In this document: piece after piece, positions 16,762 to 25,082 of the stretch
Position numbering within the stretch: position 1 is the stretch's first letter
How the letters are laid out: every line of letters starts with the position of its first letter
Origin: Humisphaera borealis
GTDB lineage: Bacteria > Planctomycetota > Phycisphaerae > Tepidisphaerales > Tepidisphaeraceae
DNA: 64,000 nucleotides
NCBI RefSeq assembly: GCF_015169395.1
Contig: NZ_CP063458.1
Coordinates: 5,890,001 to 5,954,000 of the forward strand
Reading direction: 5' to 3'
Translations under genes and position numbers: made by a program
Notes under the pieces: model-generated
Told to the model about the DNA's origin: nothing
The model's input: only the letters and a program-made list of their open reading frames with translations
Databases searched by the model: none

Positions 16762-17339
16762 TGCACGCCTCCCTTCACGCGGACGGCGATCGCCGCGATC
16801 TGGTCCACGTCGCGCTGGTCGATCACGCCGTCGCCGTTGGCGTCCCAGCTGGCGGCGGTTTTGCCCGTTTTCACGCCGCGGGCGACGGTGAAGGCATCGA
16901 GGATGTCCACCCGGCCGCTGCGGTCGATGTCCTGGCGCAGGAAGCTGGCATCGACGACCGTCGGCCGGGTGGCGGGGGAGGCAGGCGAACCGGGGGCGGC
17001 ATCCCCCTGCGTGTCCCCGGCGGCAGCGCCGCCGGCACCGGCCGACATCGCAGGTTCGGCGCTGTTCATCGCCACCGGCGAACGGCTGGGCGACAGGTCT
17101 CCCGTCGGCGATGTCGCCAATCGCACGCCGACCACCACCAGCACCGCCGCCGCGATGCTGCCGCCGACCCGCAGCCAGACCCGGGCCCGCCTCTGCCGGG
17201 CGAAATAGGCGCGAGCTTCGTTCCGCACGCGGGCGTCGACGGCGGCCGGCACGACCGGCGTCCGCTGGGCCGACCGCAAACCCGCCAGCAAAGCCGGCGG
17301 AAGGGCGTCGTCGGAGAATGTTTCGGGGTTGGGGTTCAT
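16758..17339 (-). CDS. Bitopic membrane protein with C-terminal dockerin type I repeats
   Basis: This 193-residue protein has a cytoplasmic N-terminus (1-55), one membrane helix (about 56-75) and a Ser/Ala/Pro linker. It ends in two EF-hand-like dockerin repeats: DIDRSGRVDILD (137-148) and DANGDGVIDQRD (166-177), each followed by a hydrophobic helix. The layout matches an anti-sigma factor-like or sensor protein with an exported calcium-binding dockerin. It follows an ECF sigma factor gene on the same strand and overlaps the cohesin-like gene by four bases. No zinc anti-sigma motif is visible in the cytoplasmic part, so sigma binding is only inferred from position. Confidence 0.8.
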   Translation of the reverse strand: MNPNPETFSDDALPPALLAGLRSAQRTPVVPAAVDARVRNEARAYFARQRRARVWLRVGGSIAAAVLVVVGVRLATSPTGDLSPSRSPVAMNSAEPAMSAGAGGAAAGDTQGDAAPGSPASPATRPTVVDASFLRQDIDRSGRVDILDAFTVARGVKTGKTAASWDANGDGVIDQRDVDQIAAIAVRVKGGVQ

Positions 17340-17884
17340 CGTCGATCCAACTGGTAAGGCAACAAGCGGGTCCGAAGGTTCACAGAAATCTCAGCTACGA
17401 CGGACAAGCGGTCAAAAAGCCGATTGAACGACGCGCAAGGACCGTTCCGAATGGCTTTGATTTGGGGAATTCGTGCTTTTTGCGCGCCACAACCTTGGGT
17501 TTGGACGCAACACCCGGTTGCCGGGAGGACGAACCAGGCTCATCCACGAGAACCGGACTTATCCAGCACTGCGACCGATGAAACGTCGATCTACACGGTG
17601 TCGTTCCATCTGCTTTGATTTCCACTCGATTTACCACTCGTCAGGTCGCTTTCCCATGGTCATGGGGCGGCACGTCTCCACGCGGAGAGCATCTCGCACA
17701 ATTATACCGCGCGTGGCGGATTTTGTAAGTATAATGTTTGGTTCCTCTTTCTACTTTCGGTGACCCTCTCAAATCCGCGTACCCGCGCTCCGCTTCGCGT
17801 CGCGGCTAACCGGGTGGGGTTAGCCGCGACGCGAAGCGGAGCGTGTTCCCGATGCGGGGAGTTCCCATCACGAACGAGCGCCCC
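17340..17884. other. Intergenic region with R18 hairpin and TATAAT elements
   Basis: No gene is supported. Bases 17786-17810 and 17819-17843 (R18) are a perfect 25-bp inverted repeat with an 8-bp loop. A TATAAT lies on the minus strand at 17701-17706 and another on the plus strand at 17730-17735, forming a small inverted pair. The first could be the -10 of the dockerin/cohesin genes, but no -35 is clear. Confidence 0.6.
17786..17843. repeat. R18 perfect 25-bp hairpin
   Basis: The arms start cgctccgcttcgcgtcgcgg and its reverse complement, with loop cgggtggg. Its position 41 bases after the sigma factor stop codon (minus strand) would let it act as a transcription terminator. Further copies are at 36359-36466 and a lone arm at 109-136. 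Confidence 0.95.
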
Positions 17885-18445
17885 TCACCGGGGATCGAAG
17901 TAATCCTTCGCCCGGGGATCCTCCCGCAGCAGATTAAGAGCGTTGTGCAATCGCGACTTCACCGTCCCCAGGGGGATCTGCAGTGCCACGCCAATCTCCG
18001 CCAGCGACAGGCCGTCAACGAACCGCATGAGCAGCACCTCGCGATGGGTCTCGGGAAGCGACGCCAGCACCTCGGCCAGCTCGGGCCGGCTGTCGGACGG
18101 GTCGGCGGAGTCGCGGTCGGGCGCGGCGTCGAGCGCGATGTCGTCAGACACCAGGCGCAGGGTCTTCTTCTTCGCCGCCAGCGCCAGGTGTTTGACGACG
18201 GGGTAGAGAAAGGTCGTCATCGACGCCGTCAGCCGAAACCCGGGGAACTTGCGGTGCAGGTAGCTGAACGTTTCCTGGAGGACATCCAGCGCGTCGGCGT
18301 CGTTCCCGGCAAAGCGGGCGGCGAGGCGGACGACCCAGTCGCGATGGCGGAAGTAAAGCGCGTCAAACGCCGACGCATCTCCGGCGTTCAACGCCGCGAC
18401 CAGCTCCAGGTCGGATCGAGGATCGGCGGGCGGGGGAAGCGTCAC
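17885..18445 (-). CDS. ECF-type RNA polymerase sigma factor
   Basis: About 186 residues contain region 2 (DLELVAALNAGDASAFDALY ... DVLQETF) and region 4 (LPETHREVLLMRFVDGLSLAEIG and the recognition helix LGTVKSRLHNALNLLRE). It should direct transcription of envelope genes, and the dockerin/cohesin/VIT genes immediately downstream are the obvious candidates. I chose GTG 18445 because upstream codons of the open frame (to TTG 18502) come from the R8 palindrome and are not sigma-like. Neither start has a good Shine-Dalgarno. Regulation through the adjacent bitopic dockerin protein is plausible but not demonstrated. Confidence 0.92.
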   Translation of the reverse strand: MTLPPPADPRSDLELVAALNAGDASAFDALYFRHRDWVVRLAARFAGNDADALDVLQETFSYLHRKFPGFRLTASMTTFLYPVVKHLALAAKKKTLRLVSDDIALDAAPDRDSADPSDSRPELAEVLASLPETHREVLLMRFVDGLSLAEIGVALQIPLGTVKSRLHNALNLLREDPRAKDYFDPR

Positions 18446-18465
18446 GGCGGGGAGGATGGACGCGA

Positions 18466-18565
18466 TGAATGCAAAATGCAAAACAGGCGATGCAAAATGC
18501 AAAGTCGAAGTACGATGGCTTCCTTCATTTTGCAGTTTTCATTGCGTGTTTTGCATTTTGCATGC
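18466..18565. repeat. R8 pair (copy 2, ATGCAAAA words)
   Basis: Arm 18466-18504 (gcaaaatgcaaaac words) and arm 18523-18565 (ttttgcattttgcatg words) are inverted copies. They lie directly upstream of the sigma factor and contribute its spurious N-terminal codons. Confidence 0.9.
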
Positions 18566-18579
18566 TCGTCCCCTTACCC

Positions 18580-19251
18580 TCACCACCCCATCGCCCGCCC
18601 CGCAATGTGAAACACCTCCACATATGCATTGCCCCACGCGCCTTGCCGGAAAAACCGCGTGGGCGCGTCGGGGCTGCCGACGAACGGGCGGAGCACCCAG
18701 CCCATCTGGATGCCGACGAACGCGTAGATCAGCAGCCAGCCACGCATCATCAGCCGGTGCCGCGGGTCGCGGGCGATCAGCGGCTTGTACGACCGTTTGA
18801 GGGTGAACTGGCCGGCAATGCTGGCGATCGCGAACATCAGCGCGTTGAACATGAGCGCGGCGTTGTAGTCTTCGACCGACGCGTACCAGAACGCCGTGAA
18901 CGGCGCGAGCGACGCCAGGATGACGGTGATGCCCGCCTGCATCGCGACAAGTGATCGCAGGACGTACGCGAAATCCGCCCGCAGGCCGAGAATGGTATTC
19001 AGCACGAAGAAACTCGGAAGGCTGAGGACGAACGTGACCAGCAGCAGCAGGGGCACCTTCAGGCCGGAATAAACCGGCTGGAGCCATCGCTCGGCGGTGA
19101 GGCCGCCGAAGGTGCCCATGGTGGCGCCGTAGAGCACGCCGAACAGGCCGATCGTCAGCAGCAGACGCGGCAGCGCCGAGCGCGGCGATTCGTCGCCGGC
19201 GACGTCGCGGCCGCGGAGAAGGCGATCGGTCTGGCGGAGGAAGGAACGCAT
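18580..19251 (-). CDS. Polytopic membrane protein, QMGWVLRPF family (paralog 2)
   Basis: This protein of about 223 residues has five to six hydrophobic segments and unknown function. It shares with the upstream gene the layout of N-terminal RxLRG, a LYGATMGxF segment, and the near-identical C-terminal motif GIQMGWVLRPFVGSPDAP..FFR (VGAQMGWVLRPFIGNPNAP in the paralog). Start ATG 19251 (MRSFLRQTDRLL) is chosen because upstream codons run through the R4 repeat. The tandem pair probably arose by duplication. The conserved motif after the third helix suggests a substrate or partner site, perhaps of a transporter-like or YIP1-like protein. Confidence 0.78.
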   Translation of the reverse strand: MRSFLRQTDRLLRGRDVAGDESPRSALPRLLLTIGLFGVLYGATMGTFGGLTAERWLQPVYSGLKVPLLLLVTFVLSLPSFFVLNTILGLRADFAYVLRSLVAMQAGITVILASLAPFTAFWYASVEDYNAALMFNALMFAIASIAGQFTLKRSYKPLIARDPRHRLMMRGWLLIYAFVGIQMGWVLRPFVGSPDAPTRFFRQGAWGNAYVEVFHIAGRAMGW

Positions 19252-19298
19252 GAGCTCAGCACTGGACTGATTGGCTCGACGCCACTGGAAGAAGATTG

Positions 19299-19440
19299 AG
19301 CCACAGATGCACACGGATGGACACAGATAAGAGAAACGCAGGCAGTCGCTGATCGTCGGACGCCCCCCCCATCGGTCCGCCGAAGTCAGCCGACGGTTTG
19401 TCGCCTTCCTATCGGTGCTCATCTGCGTCCATCTGTGGCT
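19299..19440. repeat. R4 pair (CACAGATG words, copy 1)
   Basis: Arm 19299-19329 (ccacagatgcacacggatgg core) and arm 19415-19440 (atctgcgtccatctgtggct) are inverted copies. They lie between the two paralogous membrane protein genes. The same family brackets the ISL3 element at 41263-43030. Confidence 0.9.
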
Positions 19441-19451
19441 GACCTCTTCCC

Positions 19452-20411
19452 TCAGTCGCCGGTGTAGGTCTTCGTCGTCGCCGGCGGCAGCGGCATGCCG
19501 GCGCGGTCGTCGTGCCGCTGCCTTGCTGGCTTGGCCTTTTTGGTGTCCCATGTGGCGACTTCGCCGATCTTGTTCACGACGGCCTCGAAGAAGTTGCTTT
19601 CGCGTTCGCGGAAGAAGGTGAATGGCGCGTTGGGATTGCCGATGAAAGGCCGAAGCACCCAGCCCATCTGCGCGCCGACCAGGCCGAACACCAGGATCCA
19701 GATCTTGAAGATCGATCTGACGTGCGGGCCGAAGGCGTGACCCTCGATGCGGTCCAGCGCGCCCGGCGGCTTTGAGACCGACGCCGGCAACTCAGACGAA
19801 TACGCCTGCGGGGCGATAGACTCGGCCGGCACCTCGGTCGGCGCCGTGACGGCGATTGGCGTCGGAACGATCGCGGCCGCATCATCCAGTTCCCGCGCCA
19901 CCGCGAGCCGATGCAGCGTCTGCAGCAGAAACCGCATCCCCAGCACGCCGGCGATCGCGAACATCACCACGTTCAGCAGCACGATGAACGGGTAGCTGGT
20001 CGTGCAGAGGGAGAAGAACACCAGGATCGTGCCGAACGAGGCGAGCACCGCCATCGTGACGGCCAGTGCCGCGACCATCAGCCGGCCGACGGATGCGAAG
20101 CCCAGCCGCGAGCCGACCAAAGCGTTGAAGACGTAGAGCGAAGGGAAGGTGACCAGCAGCGTGAGGCTGAAGAGCATCGGCACCTTCGACGCGCTGGCGA
20201 GCATCTGCAGGTAGCCCGAGGCCTGCGTGTCGGTGCCCCAGCGGCCCATCAGCGCGAACGCGCCCATGCACGCGCCGTAGACCGCGCCGAGGAGGATGAG
20301 GAGGACGGAAAGTCCGCCGAAGGGAAGGGCGATTGACCCACCACGAAGGGAGTCGAGCCGGGTCGCTTCGCCTTTGAGGACGCGGTCGAGAGCTTTGAAC
20401 CAGGTGAGCAT
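19452..20411 (-). CDS. Polytopic membrane protein, QMGWVLRPF family (paralog 1)
   Basis: This 319-residue membrane protein of unknown function has at least five hydrophobic segments. They include LPFGGLSVLLILLGAVYGA and FIVLLNVVMFAIAGVLGM, and the last lies before QMGWVLRPFIGNPNAPFTFF. Unlike its paralog, it has a hydrophilic insertion of about 70 residues (about 175-240, rich in Ala, Pro and Glu) before the conserved C-terminal motif, and a longer basic tail. It is the first gene of the pair and has a plausible sigma70-type promoter at 20442-20469. Confidence 0.8.
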   Translation of the reverse strand: MLTWFKALDRVLKGEATRLDSLRGGSIALPFGGLSVLLILLGAVYGACMGAFALMGRWGTDTQASGYLQMLASASKVPMLFSLTLLVTFPSLYVFNALVGSRLGFASVGRLMVAALAVTMAVLASFGTILVFFSLCTTSYPFIVLLNVVMFAIAGVLGMRFLLQTLHRLAVARELDDAAAIVPTPIAVTAPTEVPAESIAPQAYSSELPASVSKPPGALDRIEGHAFGPHVRSIFKIWILVFGLVGAQMGWVLRPFIGNPNAPFTFFRERESNFFEAVVNKIGEVATWDTKKAKPARQRHDDRAGMPLPPATTKTYTGD

Positions 20412-20441
20412 TGGAAAGTTCCCCGTGTGAGAGTTGGAAAT

Positions 20442-20469
20442 ACTTTACAATGCAAAGTTAATGTGTCAA
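20442..20469 (-). promoter_or_regulatory. Putative sigma70-type promoter
   Basis: On the minus strand TTGACA (20464-20469), a 16-bp spacer and TAAAGT (20442-20447) precede the membrane protein start at 20411 by about 31 bases. The -35 box is a perfect consensus match. Confidence 0.5.
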
Positions 20470-20486
20470 GGCATTTTTGGGGGACG

Positions 20487-20651
20487 GACATTCTTGTCTT
20501 TCACTCGGGCCGGAAGTTCGACATCGAACGTCGATCCGCGGTCTTTCAAGTCATTCAGTCGACGCAATGAGGGCGAACCGGTAGCCGTGAATTAAGAAAC
20601 CGGCTGAGCTTCGAATGGTCCTTGCGGTCCCGAGTGACAGACAAGAATGTC
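20487..20651. repeat. R23 pair
   Basis: Arms 20487-20509 (gacattcttgtctttcactc start) and 20629-20651 are 23-bp reverse complements with one mismatch. They occupy the gap upstream of the membrane protein and downstream of the E3 gene. Confidence 0.9.
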
Positions 20652-20666
20652 TATTCCCCACACGGC

Positions 20667-22577
20667 TCACCCGCCGGCGCCCACGTAGTGAATCGCCCGC
20701 CCGTCGGCGACACCCGCCGCTTCCATAACCGCCTCGCTGAACGTCGGGTGCGGGTGGACGGCTTCGATGATCTCGGCTTCGGTCGCTTCGAGTTTCTTGG
20801 CCAGGACCAGCTCGGCGAGCAGTTCGGTGACGCTCTCGCCGATCATGTGAACGCCGAGCAGTTCGCCGTACTGCTTGTCGAAGATGAGCTTGACGAAGCC
20901 GTCGGTTTCACCGGCGGCCTTGGCGCGGCCGCTGACGTTGAAGGGGAACTTGCCGACCTTGATCTCCTTGCCGGCGGCGCGGGCCTTGGCCTCGGTGTAG
21001 CCCATGCTCGCGACCTGCGGGTGCGTGTAGGTGCAGCCGGGCGTGAACTTGTAGTCCATCGTGTGCAGCGGTTTGCCGGCGATCGCCTCGACGACGCTCA
21101 CCGCCTCGTGGTGGGCAATGTGCGCCAGGTCCGGGTGGCGCTGGCCGGCGTTGGGCGAGTTGGCGGGCCAGTTGAAGATCACACAGTCGCCGACCGCCCA
21201 GACGTTCTCCACATTGGTCTGGAAGTGGTCGTTCACCTTCACCCGGCTCCGCTCGACTTCCAGCTTGCAGCCGGGGGCGACCAGGCCGTCGACATTGCCG
21301 GTGACGCCGATCGCCACCAGCACGACGTCGGCTTCGATCACACCGGGCTTGCCGCCGGAAACATGCACCTTCACGCCGGCATCGGTCACTTCGACCTTCT
21401 CGGTCTTGGTCCTGGTGCGGACGTCGATGCCGCGCTTGGCGAAGACGCGCTCGAGCAAAATCGAGACGTCGTTGTCTTCGATCGGCAGCAGGTGGTCCAT
21501 CATCTCGACGATCGCGACTTCGGTGCCGATCGCGTTGTAGAAGTCGGCGAACTCGCAGCCGATCGCGCCGGCGCCGATGATGACGATCTTCTTTGGCTGG
21601 GTTGGCAGGTTCATCGCCTCGCGGCTGCTGATGACCTTCTTGTAATCGAACGGTGCGAACGGCAGCGGCGTGGGCTTCGCGCCGGTCGCGATGATGATGT
21701 GGTCGGCGGTGACTTCTTTTTCGCCGTCCTTGGTCTTGATCTTCACCTTGTGCGGTCCGACGACGATGCCATCGCCGAGCTCGTGCTTGACGTTGGCCTT
21801 GCCCAGCAGGAAGCCGATGCCCTTGGATAGTTCACTGGCGATGCCACGGCTCCGGCCGACGAGCTTGCTGAAGTCGATCTTGAGGTTGTCGAAGGATACG
21901 CCGTGCTTCTCGGGCTCGGTGCGCATCTTGCGGATGAACGCGCCGTCGTCGAGGAGTGCCTTGGTGGGGATACAGCCCCAGTTGAGACAGGTGCCGCCGA
22001 GGTTTTCCTTCTCGACGCAGAGGGTTTTCTTCTTGAGCTGCCCGGCGCGGATCGCGGCGGCGTAGCCGGCGGGTCCGCCGCCGATGACGATGATGTCGTA
22101 GTCGTAGCGGACCTTGGGCTGGGCAGGAGCGGGGGACGGTTTGGTTCCCGTCGGCGCAGCCGCCGCTTGCGGTTTCGCGGATGTAGCAGCGCTGGTTTGC
22201 GATGCCGCAAGCGGCTGCTTCGCAGGGGCAGTCGGAGCAGCCGAAGCTGCCGGGGCAGGGGACGCCGCCTTCGGCGCTGCCGGGCCGCTGCCCGCGCCAC
22301 CAGCGCCCGCCGACTTCTTCACGTCTTCGACCTTTTCCGAACCGGTCGCGAGGACGGCGATCGTCGCGCCGACGGGAACCTTGTCGCCTTCCTTCGCGAG
22401 GATCGCCGCGATCGTGCCGGACTCAGACGATTCCATTTCCATGGTCGCCTTGTCGGTCTCGATCTCGGCGATCACTTCGCCGGCCTTGACCTTGTCCCCT
22501 TCCTTCTTGAGCCATTTCACGAGGGTACCCTCGGTCATGGTGTCGCTCTGCTGGGGCATGTTGATCTTGGCGGGCAT
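20667..22577 (-). CDS. lpdA: Dihydrolipoyl dehydrogenase (E3) with N-terminal lipoyl domain
   Basis: It reoxidises dihydrolipoamide of the pyruvate dehydrogenase complex, passing electrons through FAD to NAD+. Of 636 residues, 1-80 are a lipoyl domain with the acceptor Lys43 in [12 protein letters not shown]. An Ala/Pro-rich linker follows to about 155, then a full E3: FAD loop [11 protein letters not shown], redox disulfide [13 protein letters not shown] (about 195/200), NAD-binding [10 protein letters not shown], and the C-terminal catalytic pair HPHPTFSEA (about 612). Start ATG 22577 has GGAG six bases upstream. Lipoyl-E3 fusions are known in some bacteria. Its lipoyl domain is nearly identical to that of E2 at 23491-24918, which suggests recent duplication or gene conversion. 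Confidence 0.96.
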   Translation of the reverse strand: MPAKINMPQQSDTMTEGTLVKWLKKEGDKVKAGEVIAEIETDKATMEMESSESGTIAAILAKEGDKVPVGATIAVLATGSEKVEDVKKSAGAGGAGSGPAAPKAASPAPAASAAPTAPAKQPLAASQTSAATSAKPQAAAAPTGTKPSPAPAQPKVRYDYDIIVIGGGPAGYAAAIRAGQLKKKTLCVEKENLGGTCLNWGCIPTKALLDDGAFIRKMRTEPEKHGVSFDNLKIDFSKLVGRSRGIASELSKGIGFLLGKANVKHELGDGIVVGPHKVKIKTKDGEKEVTADHIIIATGAKPTPLPFAPFDYKKVISSREAMNLPTQPKKIVIIGAGAIGCEFADFYNAIGTEVAIVEMMDHLLPIEDNDVSILLERVFAKRGIDVRTRTKTEKVEVTDAGVKVHVSGGKPGVIEADVVLVAIGVTGNVDGLVAPGCKLEVERSRVKVNDHFQTNVENVWAVGDCVIFNWPANSPNAGQRHPDLAHIAHHEAVSVVEAIAGKPLHTMDYKFTPGCTYTHPQVASMGYTEAKARAAGKEIKVGKFPFNVSGRAKAAGETDGFVKLIFDKQYGELLGVHMIGESVTELLAELVLAKKLEATEAEIIEAVHPHPTFSEAVMEAAGVADGRAIHYVGAGG

Positions 22578-22586
22578 GGAATCTCC

Positions 22587-22721
22587 GTAGGGTCCGCCTT
22601 GGCGGACGCGATGGCGCAAAATGGACGGCGATATCAGATTTCCGTGGAGTTCGATGGGAGAAGCGAATCGCGGCAGGGGATAAACCACGCCACGAATCGC
22701 GTCCGCCAAGGCGGACCCTAC
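22587..22721. repeat. R1 pair (copy 3)
   Basis: Arms 22587-22609 and 22699-22721 are perfect 23-bp reverse complements. The first arm ends 9 bases upstream of the E3 start codon, just before its Shine-Dalgarno GGAG. Confidence 0.95.
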
Positions 22722-22800
22722 GGGACGGGAGATTCTAGGGAGTTGTGGGGCGGGGGCAACGGTAGTTGGTCAGCCAGTCGACGCATGGTAGGTTTCAGAA

Positions 22801-23460
22801 ATGACGATCGAAGATGCCCTTCGACAACTTCACGACACTGCCGAGGCGGCACGGCACGCAGCGTTCGTAAGGTTAAGCAGCCTGGAACGGTCGGATTTGG
22901 ACTCGTTAGACATACTGATTCAGTCGCTAAGGCAAGATGTCGATCGGAACACGAGATTCGCAGTACTCGCGGGGTTGCTCGTTTTGGGACCAGAAGCGGC
23001 GTCTGCAATGCCTTCCGTCGCGTTACAAATTGACGATTCCTGGCCGCCAATTAGGCAACTGGCGATGACGGTATTCGCCCGTTTCGGACGATGCTCGGAT
23101 GAAATGATGGCGAAGCTGATCGGAATCCTTCATCGCGATCCGATTGCGGGAAATCGCGCAGAAGCCGCGCGGACAATCGCAACACTCAACTCGGGCAGTG
23201 AATCAGCGCTCAAGAGTCTAATCCAGGCGTTGAATGACGCCGATCGATCAGTCCGGAGCACTGTTGCCACACAGCTGCGCGTGCTCGGCGGCGGGGCGGC
23301 GGCCGCAATCCCCGCTTTACGACGTCTGGCTGGGGAACCAGAAACGCCAATGCTTCTAAGGTTTGAGTTCAAGCAGGCTGCGGACGTTATCGAATGGCGC
23401 GTGGCAGGTAACGATGGCCCAATGCCTGAGCCACCACGTCGCCGGCGCGGGAAAGCATGA
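22801..23460 (+). CDS. HEAT-repeat protein
   Basis: This 219-residue protein is predicted to consist of helical HEAT/PBS-lyase-like repeats (LIQSLRQDVDRNTRFAVLAG, PSVALQIDDSWPPIRQLAMT, SLIQALNDADRSVRSTVATQ), spaced about 37-40 residues. Such scaffolds bind proteins or phycobilin-type cofactors. No catalytic residue or export signal is seen, and the C-terminus is basic (PRRRRGKA). It sits on the opposite strand between the E2 and E3 genes, so it interrupts the pyruvate dehydrogenase cluster, with 31 bases to the E2 gene end. No strong Shine-Dalgarno is visible. A role with the complex is unproven. Confidence 0.8.
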   Translation: MTIEDALRQLHDTAEAARHAAFVRLSSLERSDLDSLDILIQSLRQDVDRNTRFAVLAGLLVLGPEAASAMPSVALQIDDSWPPIRQLAMTVFARFGRCSDEMMAKLIGILHRDPIAGNRAEAARTIATLNSGSESALKSLIQALNDADRSVRSTVATQLRVLGGGAAAAIPALRRLAGEPETPMLLRFEFKQAADVIEWRVAGNDGPMPEPPRRRRGKA

Positions 23461-23490
23461 TGGATCCGGCGGGCAGTGCCCGACCTAAAC

Positions 23491-24918
23491 CTACACCAAC
23501 ATCAACCCCGGCTCCTCAAGCAACCCCTTCAGCGTCCGCATGAACTCGGCGGCGGTCGCGCCGTCTACCGCGCGGTGATCGCAGCTCAGCGTCAGGCTCA
23601 TCGTCCAGCGAGCGACGATCTGGTCGTTCTTCACCACCGCGCGCTTCTCGGCGGCGGCGACGGCGAGGATCGCGACCTCGGGCGGGTTGATGATCGCGCT
23701 GAACTCTTTCACGCCGAACATCCCCAGGTTGCTGATGGTGAAGGTCGCGCCCTTCATCTCATCGCCCTTGAGCTTCTGGGCCTTGGCCTTCTTGGCCAGT
23801 TCGCCCGTGCGCTGCTGGAGTTCCTTCAGGCCCATCTGATCGGCGTTCTTGATCACTGGCACGATCAGGCCGTCGGGGATCGCGACCGCGACGCCGATGT
23901 GGACGTCGCCGAAACGGGTGATCGAATCGCCGGTCCAGTGGGCGTTGACGGCGGGGTGCTTCATCAGTGCGACGCAGGACGCCTTGGTGACGAAGTCGTT
24001 GACCGACACCTTCACGCCGTCGGCTTCGAGTGCCTTGTTCAGACGGACGCGCATGTTGAAGAGTTCTTCGACGTCGACATCGACCGTGACGTAGAAGTGG
24101 GGGATCTGCTGCTTGGACCGCTGGAGGGCCGTCGCGATCGCGCCGCGCATCTTGGTGAGCGGCTGTACGTCGGTCGTGCCGCGCGAGACACGAGCGGGTG
24201 CAGGCGTCGCTTGCGGTTTGGCGCCATCGGCCTTCTGTTCGACGGGGGCGGCGGGAGCCGGCTTGAAGTTCAGCACGTCCAACTGGACGATCCGGCCGCC
24301 GGGACCGGAACCCTTGACCTGCCGCAGGTCGATGCCCTTGTCGGCGGCGATGCGGCGGGCCAGCGGCGAGGCGAACAAGCGGCCGCCCTGGCCGTTCTCA
24401 GTCTGGTGGACGGCGTAGGCCGCGGCAGCGGCTTTGGCTTCCTGCTCGGCGACGGCGACCGTGGTGTCGCTCGTCGGCGGGTGAAAGCCCTGGCCGCCGG
24501 CGGGTTCTTCGTCTTTCGAGATCGGGGCGCGCTGGGCCTTGGGCGCGGTCCAGCCGGGGGCGGAACTGCCGGCTGGCGATGCAGCAGCAGCCTGCGGCGC
24601 GGGGGCCGATTCGGCCTTGGCTGCCGGTGCCGCGGCGGTCGAAGCACCCGCCGACTTCTTCACGTCTTCGACCTTCTCCGAGCCCGTCGCGAGGATGGCG
24701 ATCGCCGCACCGACCGCAACCTTCTGTCCGTCCTTCGCCAGGATCGCCGCGAGCGTGCCCGCCTCGGACGACTCCATCTCCATGACCGCCTTGTCGGTCT
24801 CGATCTCGGCGATCACTTCGCCGGCTTTCACCTTGTCGCCCTCTTTCTTGAGCCACTTCACAACCGTTCCTTCGGTCATCGTGTCGCTCTGCTGGGGCAT
24901 GTTGATCTTGGATGGCAT
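23491..24918 (-). CDS. pdhC: Pyruvate dehydrogenase E2, dihydrolipoamide acetyltransferase
   Basis: It transfers acetyl from lipoate to CoA and forms the core of the complex. The 475 residues comprise one lipoyl domain (1-80, Lys43 in [12 protein letters not shown]), an Ala/Pro-rich linker, the E1/E3-binding domain ([28 protein letters not shown]; about 190-225), and the catalytic domain ending in [10 protein letters not shown], with His448 and Asp452. Start ATG 24918 is preceded by GGAGAAGAGA, and an R1 repeat arm abuts that purine tract. It follows pdhA and pdhB on the same strand. Confidence 0.96.
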   Translation of the reverse strand: MPSKINMPQQSDTMTEGTVVKWLKKEGDKVKAGEVIAEIETDKAVMEMESSEAGTLAAILAKDGQKVAVGAAIAILATGSEKVEDVKKSAGASTAAAPAAKAESAPAPQAAAASPAGSSAPGWTAPKAQRAPISKDEEPAGGQGFHPPTSDTTVAVAEQEAKAAAAAYAVHQTENGQGGRLFASPLARRIAADKGIDLRQVKGSGPGGRIVQLDVLNFKPAPAAPVEQKADGAKPQATPAPARVSRGTTDVQPLTKMRGAIATALQRSKQQIPHFYVTVDVDVEELFNMRVRLNKALEADGVKVSVNDFVTKASCVALMKHPAVNAHWTGDSITRFGDVHIGVAVAIPDGLIVPVIKNADQMGLKELQQRTGELAKKAKAQKLKGDEMKGATFTISNLGMFGVKEFSAIINPPEVAILAVAAAEKRAVVKNDQIVARWTMSLTLSCDHRAVDGATAAEFMRTLKGLLEEPGLMLV

Positions 24919-24928
24919 TCTCTTCTCC

Positions 24929-25062
24929 GTAGGGTCCGCCTTGGCGGACGCGAGGGCGCAAATATGTCGATGGCTTCAGACTTGTGCAGGGCTTCAGCGG
25001 CGAGGGCGAATCGGTATTACCTTCACCCCGCAAAAGATCGCGTCCGCCAAGGCGGACCCTAC
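24929..25062. repeat. R1 pair (copy 4)
   Basis: Arms 24929-24951 and 25040-25062 are perfect 23-bp reverse complements between pdhB and pdhC. The first arm ends 10 bases upstream of the pdhC start. Confidence 0.95.
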
Positions 25063-25082
25063 GTCTGCTTTTTGCCTGCTCT

